45,670 nucleotides of DNA from assembly GCA_025964355.1 (NCBI GenBank), contig JAOPZB010000074.1, positions 1 to 45,670 of the forward strand. Direction: 5' to 3'. Positions within the stretch are counted from its first letter, which is position 1. The number at the start of each line of letters is the position of its first letter. Position numbers and translations under genes: made by a program. This DNA comes from Solirubrobacterales bacterium (lineage in GTDB: Bacteria; Actinomycetota; Thermoleophilia; Solirubrobacterales; Solirubrobacteraceae). The notes beneath the pieces are model-generated. The model was not told where the DNA came from. It saw nothing but the letters and a program-made list of their open reading frames with translations, and searched no databases. Shown piece after piece: positions 26,646 through 34,651 of the stretch.

Positions 26646-28133
26646 CTATTTGGACATCTCAGCGTATGAAGGTGCCTCGCTCGCCCCAGCCAGTCCGCGC
26701 GCGGCACGGGGCAGAAGCGGCCGATGTTCGCGTGAGGCGACGCAGCCCCACCACACCCCGGCGGCGTAGGCCGCGTCATCGACCATCGCCAAGGCGCTCC
26801 AGCGAAGCGCGTCCAGCTCGCTGCCACAGGCACTCCACTCCCGCAGGATCGGCAGCGCCAGCAGAGCCAGCACGGCCGGCAGCGCCGATCCGCCTCGGCG
26901 CCGCGCGATCGCCAGCGTCACCGGCGCTCCGATCGTTCCCGCGTACCGGACGAGCGAAAGCGACGCGCGAAGGACCACCTCGCCGGACCAGCGCGCGGCG
27001 GTCCGCCGCGGCACACCCAGACGCTCGAGGCGAGCGGCGAAGCGCACGAGGGCCGCCGGGCTTGGTGGCAACGTCGCCGCGTTCAGACACCCCGGATGGC
27101 GAGCGCTGAGGGCGGCGGCCGCGGTTCCGTAGCGAAAGCGCCGCGCAAGCGCCGCGCGCAGCGTCGGCGGCTCGTCGTGTGAGACCTCGACCGCCGGGTC
27201 ATAGCGCACCCGCCAGCCCGCATCGTGCAGTCGCCATACGACGTCCACATCCTCGCCGTAGCGCAGGTCCTCGTCGAAGCCCGCCTCCAGCGCTCCGCGG
27301 CGCACGAGCAGAGCGGCGCTCGGCACGTACGTCAGGCTTCCGCCCGGCCTGACCGGCGCCTCGCGCGCTCCCATGTCCAGCGGCGAGCGCGAGCGGAGAT
27401 AGCGTCCGAGTGCTCCGCTTCTTCCTCGCGACTCGCGCGGGAGAGGACCTTCCTGGTCGAGGCCACTCCACCCGACCACGTTCTGACCGGCGCCGCCCGC
27501 CGGGCGCACGCGCGGTGCGACCGCCGCCACGGTCGCGTCGTCGAAATGCCCGACCAGTGCGCGGAGCCAGTCCTCGGGAGGCACGCAATCGCTGTCCAGG
27601 AACGCCACCAGCTCGGTGCTGAGCTTTGCCAGGGCGTCGTTCCGCGCGGCCGCCGGACCGCCGGGCAGCGGTCTGCGGATCAGCTTCGCACCGTGGCGCG
27701 CGGCCAGCGCCGCCACCGCCGCCGCATCGAGCGATCCGTCGTCGACCACGATCGTGCACGAGCGGCGACCGACGGCCGCGAGACAGCGCGCGAGCTGCTC
27801 TGGGCGGTCACGAACGGGGATCACCACGGTCACGCGATCGTCTACGTCACGCGTGACCGGGCGGGGGTGGGCCACTCCAGCGTCGAGCAGGCGCCGGCCA
27901 AGCACGCGCGCCGGCTGTGAGTCGATGCGCCCTTCTTGCACTGCCCGTAGCGCCCTCACGCCGGCGGCGGAGAGTCGCAGCAGCCGGCGTGGCGATCCAC
28001 CCGCCAGCAGCCCCGGTGCGACCAGCCGAGCGTCCGGGTCGAGTGCCAAGCGCGGCGGCGGTGGCGATAGCCCTTCTATCCGCGGCGGCGGCGATGTGAG
28101 CGGGCGCTGCACGCCAGGCGGGTGCCCTCTCAC
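26646..28133 (-). CDS. mftF: Mycofactocin system glycosyltransferase MftF
   Basis: 495 residues starting from GTG 28133, which overlaps the SDR stop as GTGA; this start removes a spurious Arg-rich extension. N-terminal about 95 residues contain the MftF-typical LLAGGSPRRLLRLSAAG segment, an RRE-like region. A GT2 domain follows: VTVVIPVRDRPEQLARCL, DDGS at 131-134, FLDSDCVPP with the metal-binding DxD-like motif, then a conserved RYGEDVDVVWRL. The C-terminus has hydrophobic segments that may anchor it. MftF adds beta-1,4-glucose units to premycofactocin. It is the last gene of the mft operon here. Confidence 0.93.
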   Translation of the reverse strand: MRGHPPGVQRPLTSPPPRIEGLSPPPPRLALDPDARLVAPGLLAGGSPRRLLRLSAAGVRALRAVQEGRIDSQPARVLGRRLLDAGVAHPRPVTRDVDDRVTVVIPVRDRPEQLARCLAAVGRRSCTIVVDDGSLDAAAVAALAARHGAKLIRRPLPGGPAAARNDALAKLSTELVAFLDSDCVPPEDWLRALVGHFDDATVAAVAPRVRPAGGAGQNVVGWSGLDQEGPLPRESRGRSGALGRYLRSRSPLDMGAREAPVRPGGSLTYVPSAALLVRRGALEAGFDEDLRYGEDVDVVWRLHDAGWRVRYDPAVEVSHDEPPTLRAALARRFRYGTAAAALSARHPGCLNAATLPPSPAALVRFAARLERLGVPRRTAARWSGEVVLRASLSLVRYAGTIGAPVTLAIARRRGGSALPAVLALLALPILREWSACGSELDALRWSALAMVDDAAYAAGVWWGCVASREHRPLLPRAARGLAGASEAPSYAEMSK

Positions 28134-28915
28134 AGCGACAGGCCGCCGTCGATCAGATAGTCCGCTCCGGTCACACCGGCGCCGCCGGCGCCCGCCAGCC
28201 ACACGATCAGCGCGGCGATCTCCTCGGGCGCAAGCAGCCGTTCGATTGGCTGCTGGGCGGCGAAGCGCTCGGCCGAGTCCAGCTCATAGAGGCGGGCGCT
28301 CTCCTCGAGGATCGAGGTGTGCGTCGATCCCGGACTGACTGCGTTGGCAGTGATGCCAGTGCCACGCAGCTCCAACGCCAGCGCTCGCACCAGCCCGGTG
28401 ACGCCCGCCTTCGTGGCGCAGTAGGCCGCCAGCATCGGCAGGCCGCGCGAGGCCGCCGAGGAGGCGACCGCGACGAAGCGTCCGGCGCGCGGCTGCGGGC
28501 GCCGCAGGAGCGCCGGAATACCCGCGCGCGCGGCGGCGATGACGCCGCCGAGGTTCGTCTCGATCACAGCCTCCAGCGCCTGAGCCGGCATCTCCCAAAG
28601 CGGCACGCCGCCGGCCACCACGCCCGCGGCGGCGATGACCGCGTCGATGCCGCCGTGCGTCCGCTCCGTATCCGCCATCAGCCGCTCCATGGCGCCGGGA
28701 TCGCCAGCATCGACCACCGCGGCGCTTACGCGCTCGGCGTCGAGCGATGCGACGAGCGCATGCAGCTCCGCATGTGAGCCGAGCGCGTACGGCAGGCGCG
28801 GGTCGTCGGCAGCGCGGTCGGCGGCGACGACCGTCCAGCCGTCCTCCGTCAGCGCGCGCACGGTCGCCGCGCCGATGCCCCGCGCGGCGCCGGTCACGAC
28901 CGCTACACGGCTCAC
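28130..28915 (-). CDS. Mycofactocin-locus short-chain dehydrogenase (SDR)
   Basis: 261 residues. It has the NAD-binding TGAARGIGAAT motif, AAGVVAGG (NAG variant), catalytic Ser in VASSAASRG and YCATK (Tyr-x3-Lys). The sequence PYALGSHAELHAL after the Rossmann turn is reminiscent of mycofactocin-associated SDRs, where the segment may enclose the NAD. It lies between mftD and mftF, 13 bases after mftD, where mftE stands in mycobacteria. It would oxidise an alcohol using tightly bound NAD with mycofactocin as electron acceptor (family knowledge; substrate unknown). Confidence 0.85.
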   Translation of the reverse strand: MSRVAVVTGAARGIGAATVRALTEDGWTVVAADRAADDPRLPYALGSHAELHALVASLDAERVSAAVVDAGDPGAMERLMADTERTHGGIDAVIAAAGVVAGGVPLWEMPAQALEAVIETNLGGVIAAARAGIPALLRRPQPRAGRFVAVASSAASRGLPMLAAYCATKAGVTGLVRALALELRGTGITANAVSPGSTHTSILEESARLYELDSAERFAAQQPIERLLAPEEIAALIVWLAGAGGAGVTGADYLIDGGLSL

Positions 28916-28928
28916 GCTGTCCCCATCC

Positions 28929-30101
28929 TCACGTTCCGAGTACCCGCATGAAGCCGGGTGGGACCAGGACGTCGGCGCTGTTCAGCTCGGCAACCGAGGC
29001 GCGCCCGAGGGCGAGCAGCGCCGAGTCGATGCCCGCCCCCAGGATGTCCAGCACGTTCTCCACGCCCGCCTGCCCGCCGGCCGCGAGGCCCCACAGGTAG
29101 GGACGCCCGATCATCACCGCGCGCGCTCCCAGCGCCAGCCCCTTGGCCACGTCGCCGCCACGGCGCACGCCACCGTCGAGCAGCACCTCGACCTGCGCAC
29201 CGACCGCCTCTGCGACGGCGCCCAGCGCGCGGATCGACGCCGGGGTTCCGTCGAGGTTGTTGCCGCCGTGGTTGGAAACCGACAGAGCGGTTGCGCCGAT
29301 CTGCACCGCGCGCCGCGCGTCGTCCACGCGCATCACGCCCTTGAGCATGAACGGACCCTGCCACTGCTCGCGCAGCCAGCGCAGGTCCTCCCAGCTCGGC
29401 GGGGCCGTCTGCATCCACTCGGCGTATGCCTCGAAGAAGCTCGGAGCGCGCTCACCATCCACCGCCATGTTCGGCACGGTCAGCTGCGGCGGGCCGCCTG
29501 CCCTCGCCCATTCCAGTAGCCAGCTCGGCCGCACGAGCGCGCCGGGCGCCAGCCGTGCCATCGTCGCCAGGCTCATCCGCTCGGGAACCGTGGGGCTGCC
29601 CCAGTCGCGAGCATGGGCGAACGACCAGTCCAGCGTCACGATCAAGCCGACCGCGCCGGCCACGCGGGCTCGCTCCAGCCGCCGCAGGATGCGCTCGCGC
29701 GATCCGGCCCAGTAGACCTGGAAGAGCGTCTGCGGGTTGGCGGCCACGACCTGCTCCACAGGCTTGCTCGCGAAGGAGCTCAGGCCGATGGCCGTGCCGC
29801 GCGCCGCCGCGGCGCGTGCGACCGCCAGCTCGCCTTCCGGGTGCACCGCCTGAACGCCCGTCGGCGAGATCAGGACCGGAAGCGCCAGCTCCTGACCCAT
29901 TACCGTCACGGCCGTGCTGCGCTCGGCGGCCGCGCCCGCGACGTGCGGCGCGAAGCCCAGCTCCGCGAACGCAGCCACGTTGTCGGCAAGCGTCAGCCCC
30001 GACTCAGTGCCGGCGAGCACTGCCATGTACACGTCCCGGGGCAGCCGGCGCTTTGCGCGCCGCTGCGCCTCCGCGACGCTCTCAAACCACGACGATCGCA
30101 T
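28929..30101 (-). CDS. mftD: Premycofactocin synthase MftD (FMN-dependent)
   Basis: 390 residues of the lactate-oxidase/alpha-hydroxyacid dehydrogenase fold: LPVLISPTGVQAVHPEGE, a PFMLKGVMRVDDARRAV strand with the FMN Lys, VSNHGGNNLDGTPAS with the catalytic His, and LLDGGVRRGGDVAKGLALGARAVMIGRP (in pieces). The VSNHGGNNLDG variant is characteristic of MftD. It converts AGDP, made from the MftA C-terminus, to premycofactocin by oxidative deamination. Its start overlaps the end of mftC by 20 bases. FMN phosphate-binding Arg/Gly residues are retained. Confidence 0.95.
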   Translation of the reverse strand: MRSSWFESVAEAQRRAKRRLPRDVYMAVLAGTESGLTLADNVAAFAELGFAPHVAGAAAERSTAVTVMGQELALPVLISPTGVQAVHPEGELAVARAAAARGTAIGLSSFASKPVEQVVAANPQTLFQVYWAGSRERILRRLERARVAGAVGLIVTLDWSFAHARDWGSPTVPERMSLATMARLAPGALVRPSWLLEWARAGGPPQLTVPNMAVDGERAPSFFEAYAEWMQTAPPSWEDLRWLREQWQGPFMLKGVMRVDDARRAVQIGATALSVSNHGGNNLDGTPASIRALGAVAEAVGAQVEVLLDGGVRRGGDVAKGLALGARAVMIGRPYLWGLAAGGQAGVENVLDILGAGIDSALLALGRASVAELNSADVLVPPGFMRVLGT

Positions 30102-31227
30102 CGGGGCTCCCGTTTGCGGCGCGTCGCGACATGTTCACGGAGGGTCGCGGCAACGGCCGATGGCCGCGGGCAGCGAGCGCCTTCTCGCCATGACCGAGCG
30201 CGCACTCCGGGTCCGGGCCGGCGAGCGGCAGGCCCGTGAAGAACTTCGCCGCCATGCAGCCGCCGCGGCAGCTGTCGTAGAAGCCGCAGCTGCCGCAGAC
30301 GCCGGCGGACTGCGGCCGGCGCAGATCGAGGAACAGGTCCGATTCGCGCCACACCGAGGTGAAGCCACCCTCCTGACGAACGTTGCCGGCGAGAAACTGC
30401 TCGTGGATCGCGAAGGGGCACGCATACACGTCCCCAACCGGATCGATCAGGCACACCACCCGGCCGGCGCCGCACAGGTTCAGCCCGGGCAGCTTCTGGC
30501 CGTATGCGGAGAGGTGGAAGAACGAGTCGCCCGTCAGCACCTGCTCCCCCTGGTCCAGCAGCCACTCATAGACCGCTCTCTGCTGAGCTGCCGTGGGTCG
30601 CAGCTCGTCCCACACGTCGGCTCCGCGCCCGGAGGGCCGCAGCCGTGTGAGGCGCAGCTGGGCGCCGTAGCGATCGGCCAGTGTCTTGAGGCGGTCGAGT
30701 TCTCCCGCGTTGCGGCGCGTGAGCACCACCGAGACCTTGAACGGGCCGAAGCCAGCCTCGGCGAGGTGGTCCATGGCGCGCAGCGCCATCGCGTGCGAGC
30801 CTGTGCCGCGGATCGCGTCGTTGACGTCGACGCTGGCGCCGTCGATCGAGACCTGCACATCAACGTAGTCGGCCGCCGCCAGGCGTGCGGCGGCCGGTGC
30901 CGTGATGCGGCTGCCGTTGGTGGAGAACTTGACCCCGACCCTGCGCGCGCTCGCGTAGTCCACGATCTCCCAGAAGTCGCGGCGAACGGTCGGCTCGCCG
31001 CCGCCGATGTTCACGTAGAAGACCTGCAGCCGCTGGAGCTCGTCGACGATCGCCATGCACTCCTCGCTGCTCAGCTCCCGCGGATCGCGCCGGCCTGAAC
31101 TCGAAAGACAGTGCACGCATGCGAGGTTGCACGCGTATGTCAGCTCCCATGTGAGGCAGATCGGGGCATCCAGCCCCGACTCGAAGCGCTCCGCCAGGCC
31201 CAGGGCAGGAGCGCCGCCTGCGCTCAT
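30082..31227 (-). CDS. mftC: Mycofactocin radical SAM maturase MftC
   Basis: 381 residues. Radical SAM cluster C33-x3-C37-x2-C40 (YACNLACVHC), followed by SSSGRRDPRELS, is a hallmark of MftC. NIGGGEPTVR is the SAM-binding GGE motif. The SPASM domain has Cys ligands in CGAGRVVCLIDPVGDVYACPF and in GVCGSCGFYDSCRGGC near the end (in pieces). MftC decarboxylates the C-terminal Tyr of MftA and forms the Val-Tyr crosslink. Its start overlaps the mftB stop (ATGA). Confidence 0.96.
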   Translation of the reverse strand: MSAGGAPALGLAERFESGLDAPICLTWELTYACNLACVHCLSSSGRRDPRELSSEECMAIVDELQRLQVFYVNIGGGEPTVRRDFWEIVDYASARRVGVKFSTNGSRITAPAAARLAAADYVDVQVSIDGASVDVNDAIRGTGSHAMALRAMDHLAEAGFGPFKVSVVLTRRNAGELDRLKTLADRYGAQLRLTRLRPSGRGADVWDELRPTAAQQRAVYEWLLDQGEQVLTGDSFFHLSAYGQKLPGLNLCGAGRVVCLIDPVGDVYACPFAIHEQFLAGNVRQEGGFTSVWRESDLFLDLRRPQSAGVCGSCGFYDSCRGGCMAAKFFTGLPLAGPDPECALGHGEKALAARGHRPLPRPSVNMSRRAANGSPDAIVVV

Positions 31228-31553
31228 GCTGGAACCCGCGGGGCGATCATCCCCGACTCGGCCAGCGTCGCCAGCGCCCGTCCGTAGCGCTCCAGCTCAC
31301 GCTCGCCCACGCCCGCCTCGCGGCACGCCTGTCGAGCGCTCGAGCGATCGGCGAGCGCGACGACGACGTCCACCAGCACGCGGCTCTTGAGAAAGCTCAG
31401 GCGCCGCGTGCCGAAATGGTAGGCCAGCGCCCCGAACGGCTCCGGGCGCAGGGCCACCTGCGGATCGAGGCGCCAGGCCCCGTCCAGGTCGAAGCCGGTG
31501 GCGGCGTCTGCGAGGGCGCCAGCCTTGACGCCGGGCGCCTCGACGACGGCCAT
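31224..31553 (-). CDS. mftB: Mycofactocin precursor-recognition protein MftB
   Basis: 109 residues of the PqqD-like RiPP recognition element type: a beta-strand start (AWRLDPQVALRPEPFGALAYHF), then RRLSFLKSRVLVDVV and a helical end, as in known MftB (FLKS is typical). It binds the leader of MftA and presents it to MftC. Its ATG follows the mftA stop without a gap (TAGATG), and its stop overlaps mftC (ATGA), so the three are tightly coupled. Confidence 0.93.
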   Translation of the reverse strand: MAVVEAPGVKAGALADAATGFDLDGAWRLDPQVALRPEPFGALAYHFGTRRLSFLKSRVLVDVVVALADRSSARQACREAGVGERELERYGRALATLAESGMIAPRVPA

Positions 31554-31781
31554 CTAGTACACGCCGCACATGCCGTCGATCGAGACGTCCTCGACGAGCA
31601 GATCCTCGAGCACCAGCACCTGCTCGGCGGCTTCGGCATGCACCCCGCCGAGCTCCCGCGCCGGGGCCACGCTCGCCGTGCGCTCGTCCGCCGCCTCAAG
31701 CTGCCGCCCCGCGACGACATCCGCGCCGGCGCGACCCCCCTCCATCGTGGGCACACCGGCCTGCTGGAGACCATCAGACAT
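31554..31781 (-). CDS. mftA: Mycofactocin precursor peptide MftA
   Basis: 75 residues from ATG 31781, with GGAGGG six bases upstream (on the minus strand). The end LLVEDVSIDGMCGVY carries the IDGMCGVY core of MftA, whose last Val-Tyr becomes mycofactocin after MftC/MftE/MftD action. EDLLVEDVS is the conserved MftB-binding part. The first about 50 residues (MSDGLQQAGVP...) are a long, acidic, poorly conserved leader, longer than I expect for MftA. An upstream in-frame ATG at 31793 would add MEGS. It heads the operon, with the candidate operator 68 bases upstream. Confidence 0.95.
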   Translation of the reverse strand: MSDGLQQAGVPTMEGGRAGADVVAGRQLEAADERTASVAPARELGGVHAEAAEQVLVLEDLLVEDVSIDGMCGVY

Positions 31782-31848
31782 AGAACCCTCCATTGATTCA
31801 CATGCAGTATCGGTCCCGCGAGTCATAACATTTTTCGAGCACAGCCGA

Positions 31849-31878
31849 AACCGTGCTTCTCCAGAGAGAAGCCGCTTG
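31849..31878. promoter_or_regulatory. Candidate IclR operator, site 1 (mftA/iclR gap)
   Basis: The pattern is AACCGTG-C-TTCT-N6-AGAA-GCCGCTTG, an imperfect palindrome in the 170-base gap between mftA and the IclR gene. The same pattern occurs at 37152-37180 (on the minus strand) and, more weakly, at 43831-43851. AT-rich ATATATC just downstream (31878-31885) could form part of the iclR promoter. Confidence 0.5.
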
Positions 31879-31951
31879 ATATATCTGGGCCTGGACGTGG
31901 ACGATGCCCTACACGACAAAGGAAGCAGTGGATCGGCAGGGGAAGGGACGC

Positions 31952-32857
31952 ATGGCAGCCGGGCGTAATCCCGCAGACGACGCGGGAGGAGGCGAGGACC
32001 GGGCGGGGCCCAACGACGGGTCCGCCGCGGACGACGGCGCCAGGCGACGCGCATCCGGCGCTCAGCGACCGGCGGGCGTGCCTGCGGTGCTCCACACGGC
32101 CGCGATCCTGCGCCATCTTCAGAGCAAAGCCAACCAGCCGATGGCGATGACCGAGCTGGCCCGCGATCTGCAGATAAACAACAGCACCTGCTTCAACATC
32201 CTGCGCACTCTTGCCCACGAGGGCTTCCTCGACTACGACCCCGACACGCGCCGTTACCGGCTGGGCATGGGACTGGTGGAGCTGGCCTCGATGGTCGACG
32301 ACCACGGCCAGCTCGTCAACGCCGCGCTGATCCACGCCGAGCAGGTGGCCGAGGAAGTGCGCCAGGCGTGCCTGATCGTGCGCAAGGCCAGCGACGACTC
32401 GTTCGTGGTGGTCGGCAAGGCAGACGGTCCCGGCAGCCTCAAGCTGACCGCCACAGTCGGCGATCGCCTTCCCCCGTACGGCGCGGTGCTGGGCAAGGCT
32501 TACTTCGCCTGGTGCGACGAGCAGGAGGTCGACCGCATGCTCCAGGGCCACGGGCTGCCGGCGCGCACCGAATCCTCGATCACCGGCTATGAGGACTTCA
32601 AGCGCGAGCTCGACCGCACCCGCCAACGCGGCTACTCGGTGAGCGTCGGCGAGTACTACGACGAGTACAACGCCGTCGGCGTGCCCGTGCTCGACCCGGA
32701 CGGTAGGCCCTCCCTGGTGCTTTGCGTCACCGGGCTGGCCTCGCGCATACCGCCGCGCGTGATGCCCTTTATCGGCGCCCGGCTGCGGCGGGCGGCAATG
32801 GCGATCTCCCGCGACGTCTACCGACGAGCCGACCGGCCTGTGCTGCGCAGCGCATGA
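31952..32857 (+). CDS. IclR-family transcriptional regulator
   Basis: 301 residues from ATG 31952, behind GGAAGGG; the frame extends to an ATG at 31904 without a clear ribosome site. A disordered, Asp/Arg-rich N-terminus of about 40 residues precedes the winged helix (VLHTAAILRHLQS, AMTELARDLQINNSTCFNILRTLAHEGFL in pieces). The effector GAF-like domain ends with NAVGVPVLDPDGRPSLVLCVTG. IclR proteins commonly control aromatic, sterol-like or acid catabolism. It is divergent from mftA and overlaps the first SDR by ATGA, so it is autogenously coupled to its probable targets. It replaces the TetR-type MftR of mycobacteria. Confidence 0.9.
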   Translation: MAAGRNPADDAGGGEDRAGPNDGSAADDGARRRASGAQRPAGVPAVLHTAAILRHLQSKANQPMAMTELARDLQINNSTCFNILRTLAHEGFLDYDPDTRRYRLGMGLVELASMVDDHGQLVNAALIHAEQVAEEVRQACLIVRKASDDSFVVVGKADGPGSLKLTATVGDRLPPYGAVLGKAYFAWCDEQEVDRMLQGHGLPARTESSITGYEDFKRELDRTRQRGYSVSVGEYYDEYNAVGVPVLDPDGRPSLVLCVTGLASRIPPRVMPFIGARLRRAAMAISRDVYRRADRPVLRSA

Positions 32858-33708
32858 GCCCCACGCGCTTCACGGGCAAGGTCGCGCTCGTCACCGGCGC
32901 TGCGCGCGGACAGGGACGCGCCCACGCGCTGGCGCTGGCCGCCGAGGGAGCCGACCTGATCCTGTGCGATATCGGCGCCGGCGAGGCGGGCACCATAGGG
33001 ACGCTGCCCTACGCGCTGGGCAGCGAGGAGGGCCTCGCCGAGACGGCCGGGCAGGTGCGGGCGCTCGGTCGGGATGCGCTGACCTGCACGGCCGACGTTC
33101 GCGACAGCGGACAGGTGGACGGCGCCGTCGCCGCTGGCCTGGAGCGGTTCGGACAGATCGACGTGCTGCTCGCCAATGCAGGCATCGCCAGCATCTCGCG
33201 CATCGAAGACATGCCCGACGCGATGTGGCGCGAGATGATCGACATCAACCTCACCGGGGTCTTCAACAGCCTGCGAGCCGTCGCACCCCACATGGCCGGG
33301 CGCGGCTATGGGCGGATCGTGGCCACCTCCTCGATCGTCGGACGCCAGGGCTCGCCCAACATCGGCCACTACGTGGCAGCCAAGTGGGGCGTGATCGGGC
33401 TCGTCAAGAGCCTCGCGATCGAGCTGGCTGACCGCGGCGTGACCGTCAACGCGGTGGCCCCCACCTCGGTCGACACCGAGATGATTCAGAACGAGGGCTT
33501 CTGGCGGCTGTTCCTGCCCGACGCCGAGCAGATCCGCGAGCAGGACGTGCGCGACGCATACACGGCCCTGAACCCGATCCCGATCCCGTGGTTGCAGGCG
33601 GCCGACGTCTCCCACTCGGTGCTGTTCCTGGCCTCCGACGAAGCCAAGTTCATCACCGGCGAGGTGCTGCCCGTGGCGCTTGGATGGAACGCCAGGAATG
33701 CGAGCTAG
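32854..33708 (+). CDS. Mycofactocin-coupled SDR family oxidoreductase (copy 1)
   Basis: 284 residues from ATG 32854, overlapping the IclR stop. The NAD motif TGAARGQGRAHA with its GQGRAH signature is the mark of mycofactocin-coupled SDRs. CDIGAG follows the second strand, then an insert YALGSEEGLAET, LLANAGIA, and the Ser and Tyr-x3-Lys of TSSIVGRQGSPNIGHYVAAKWGV (in pieces). In this family the NAD stays bound, and electrons pass to mycofactocin. It is 9 bases upstream of a second copy, which is clearly similar but not identical. Confidence 0.9.
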   Translation: MSPTRFTGKVALVTGAARGQGRAHALALAAEGADLILCDIGAGEAGTIGTLPYALGSEEGLAETAGQVRALGRDALTCTADVRDSGQVDGAVAAGLERFGQIDVLLANAGIASISRIEDMPDAMWREMIDINLTGVFNSLRAVAPHMAGRGYGRIVATSSIVGRQGSPNIGHYVAAKWGVIGLVKSLAIELADRGVTVNAVAPTSVDTEMIQNEGFWRLFLPDAEQIREQDVRDAYTALNPIPIPWLQAADVSHSVLFLASDEAKFITGEVLPVALGWNARNAS

Positions 33709-33716
33709 GAGGACAT

Positions 33717-34577
33717 ATGGAGCGCTTCGCCGAGAAGATCGTGATGGTCACTGGAGCCGGACGCGGACAGGGCCGCGCCCATGCGCTGCGATTCGCCGGC
33801 GAGGGCGCGCACCTGGTTCTGTGCGACCTACCTGCCGCTCGCGGCGACGCTGAGCTCGACCCGCCCGCCACCGTCCCATACGAGCTCTCAAAGCCCGAGG
33901 ATCTGGAGGAGACCGCCCGCCAGGTGCAGGCACTCGGGCGCCGCGCGGTGGCGATGGGAGCCGATGTGCGCAGCCTCGAGCAGATGTCCGCCGTCGTCGC
34001 GGAGGCCGAGCGTGCGCTCGGACCGATCGACGTGCTGGTCGCCAACGCTGGGATCTGCACATCCAATCCGTTGCCGACGATGAGCGTGCAGGTCTGGCAG
34101 GAGACGATCGACATCAACCTCACCGGCGTCTTCAACGCCTGCCGCGCTGTGATCCCGGGGATGATCGAGCGCGGCCACGGCGGGCGCGTCGTCGCCATCG
34201 CCTCGATGGCCGGACGCGCGGGGTGGGAGAACATCGGCCACTACGCCGCCTCCAAGTGGGGCGTCATCGGGCTCGTCAAGAGCCTCGCCCTGGAGGTCGC
34301 TCCGCACGGCATCACCGCCAACGTGATCTGCCCCAGCTCGGTGAACACCACGATGATGCACAACGACTCCTCATACAGGCTGTTCCGACCCGATCTCGAG
34401 AACCCCACGCGCGAGGACGTGCTGCCCGCATTCGCCAGCGTCAACGTGATCCCCGTGCCCTACGTCGAGCCGGAGGACATCTCCGACGGGGTGCTGTTCC
34501 TCGCCTCGCAGGAGGCAGCCGGCATCACCGGCGCGACCCTGTCGATCTCGGCCGGCGTCAACGCGCTCAACATCTGA
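33717..34577 (+). CDS. Mycofactocin-coupled SDR family oxidoreductase (copy 2)
   Basis: 286 residues from ATG 33717, with AGGAGG eight bases before. It has TGAGRGQGRAHA, CDLPAA, the YELSKPEDLEET insert, LVANAGIC, and the catalytic SMAGRAGWENIGHYAASKWGV stretch (Ser, YAASK). It is a close paralogue of the preceding gene, and both end with the SDR G-E/T-x4-G pattern. The two may differ in substrate stereochemistry or form a mixed oligomer (inference). It is convergent with the ACAD gene, 74 bases away. Confidence 0.92.
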   Translation: MERFAEKIVMVTGAGRGQGRAHALRFAGEGAHLVLCDLPAARGDAELDPPATVPYELSKPEDLEETARQVQALGRRAVAMGADVRSLEQMSAVVAEAERALGPIDVLVANAGICTSNPLPTMSVQVWQETIDINLTGVFNACRAVIPGMIERGHGGRVVAIASMAGRAGWENIGHYAASKWGVIGLVKSLALEVAPHGITANVICPSSVNTTMMHNDSSYRLFRPDLENPTREDVLPAFASVNVIPVPYVEPEDISDGVLFLASQEAAGITGATLSISAGVNALNI

Positions 34578-34651
34578 AGGGCCGCGCTGGGCGGGCGGGC
34601 GCCAGAGCCGGTCCGCCGCGCCTTCGAGGACGACGCACGGCGTTGAAGGCC

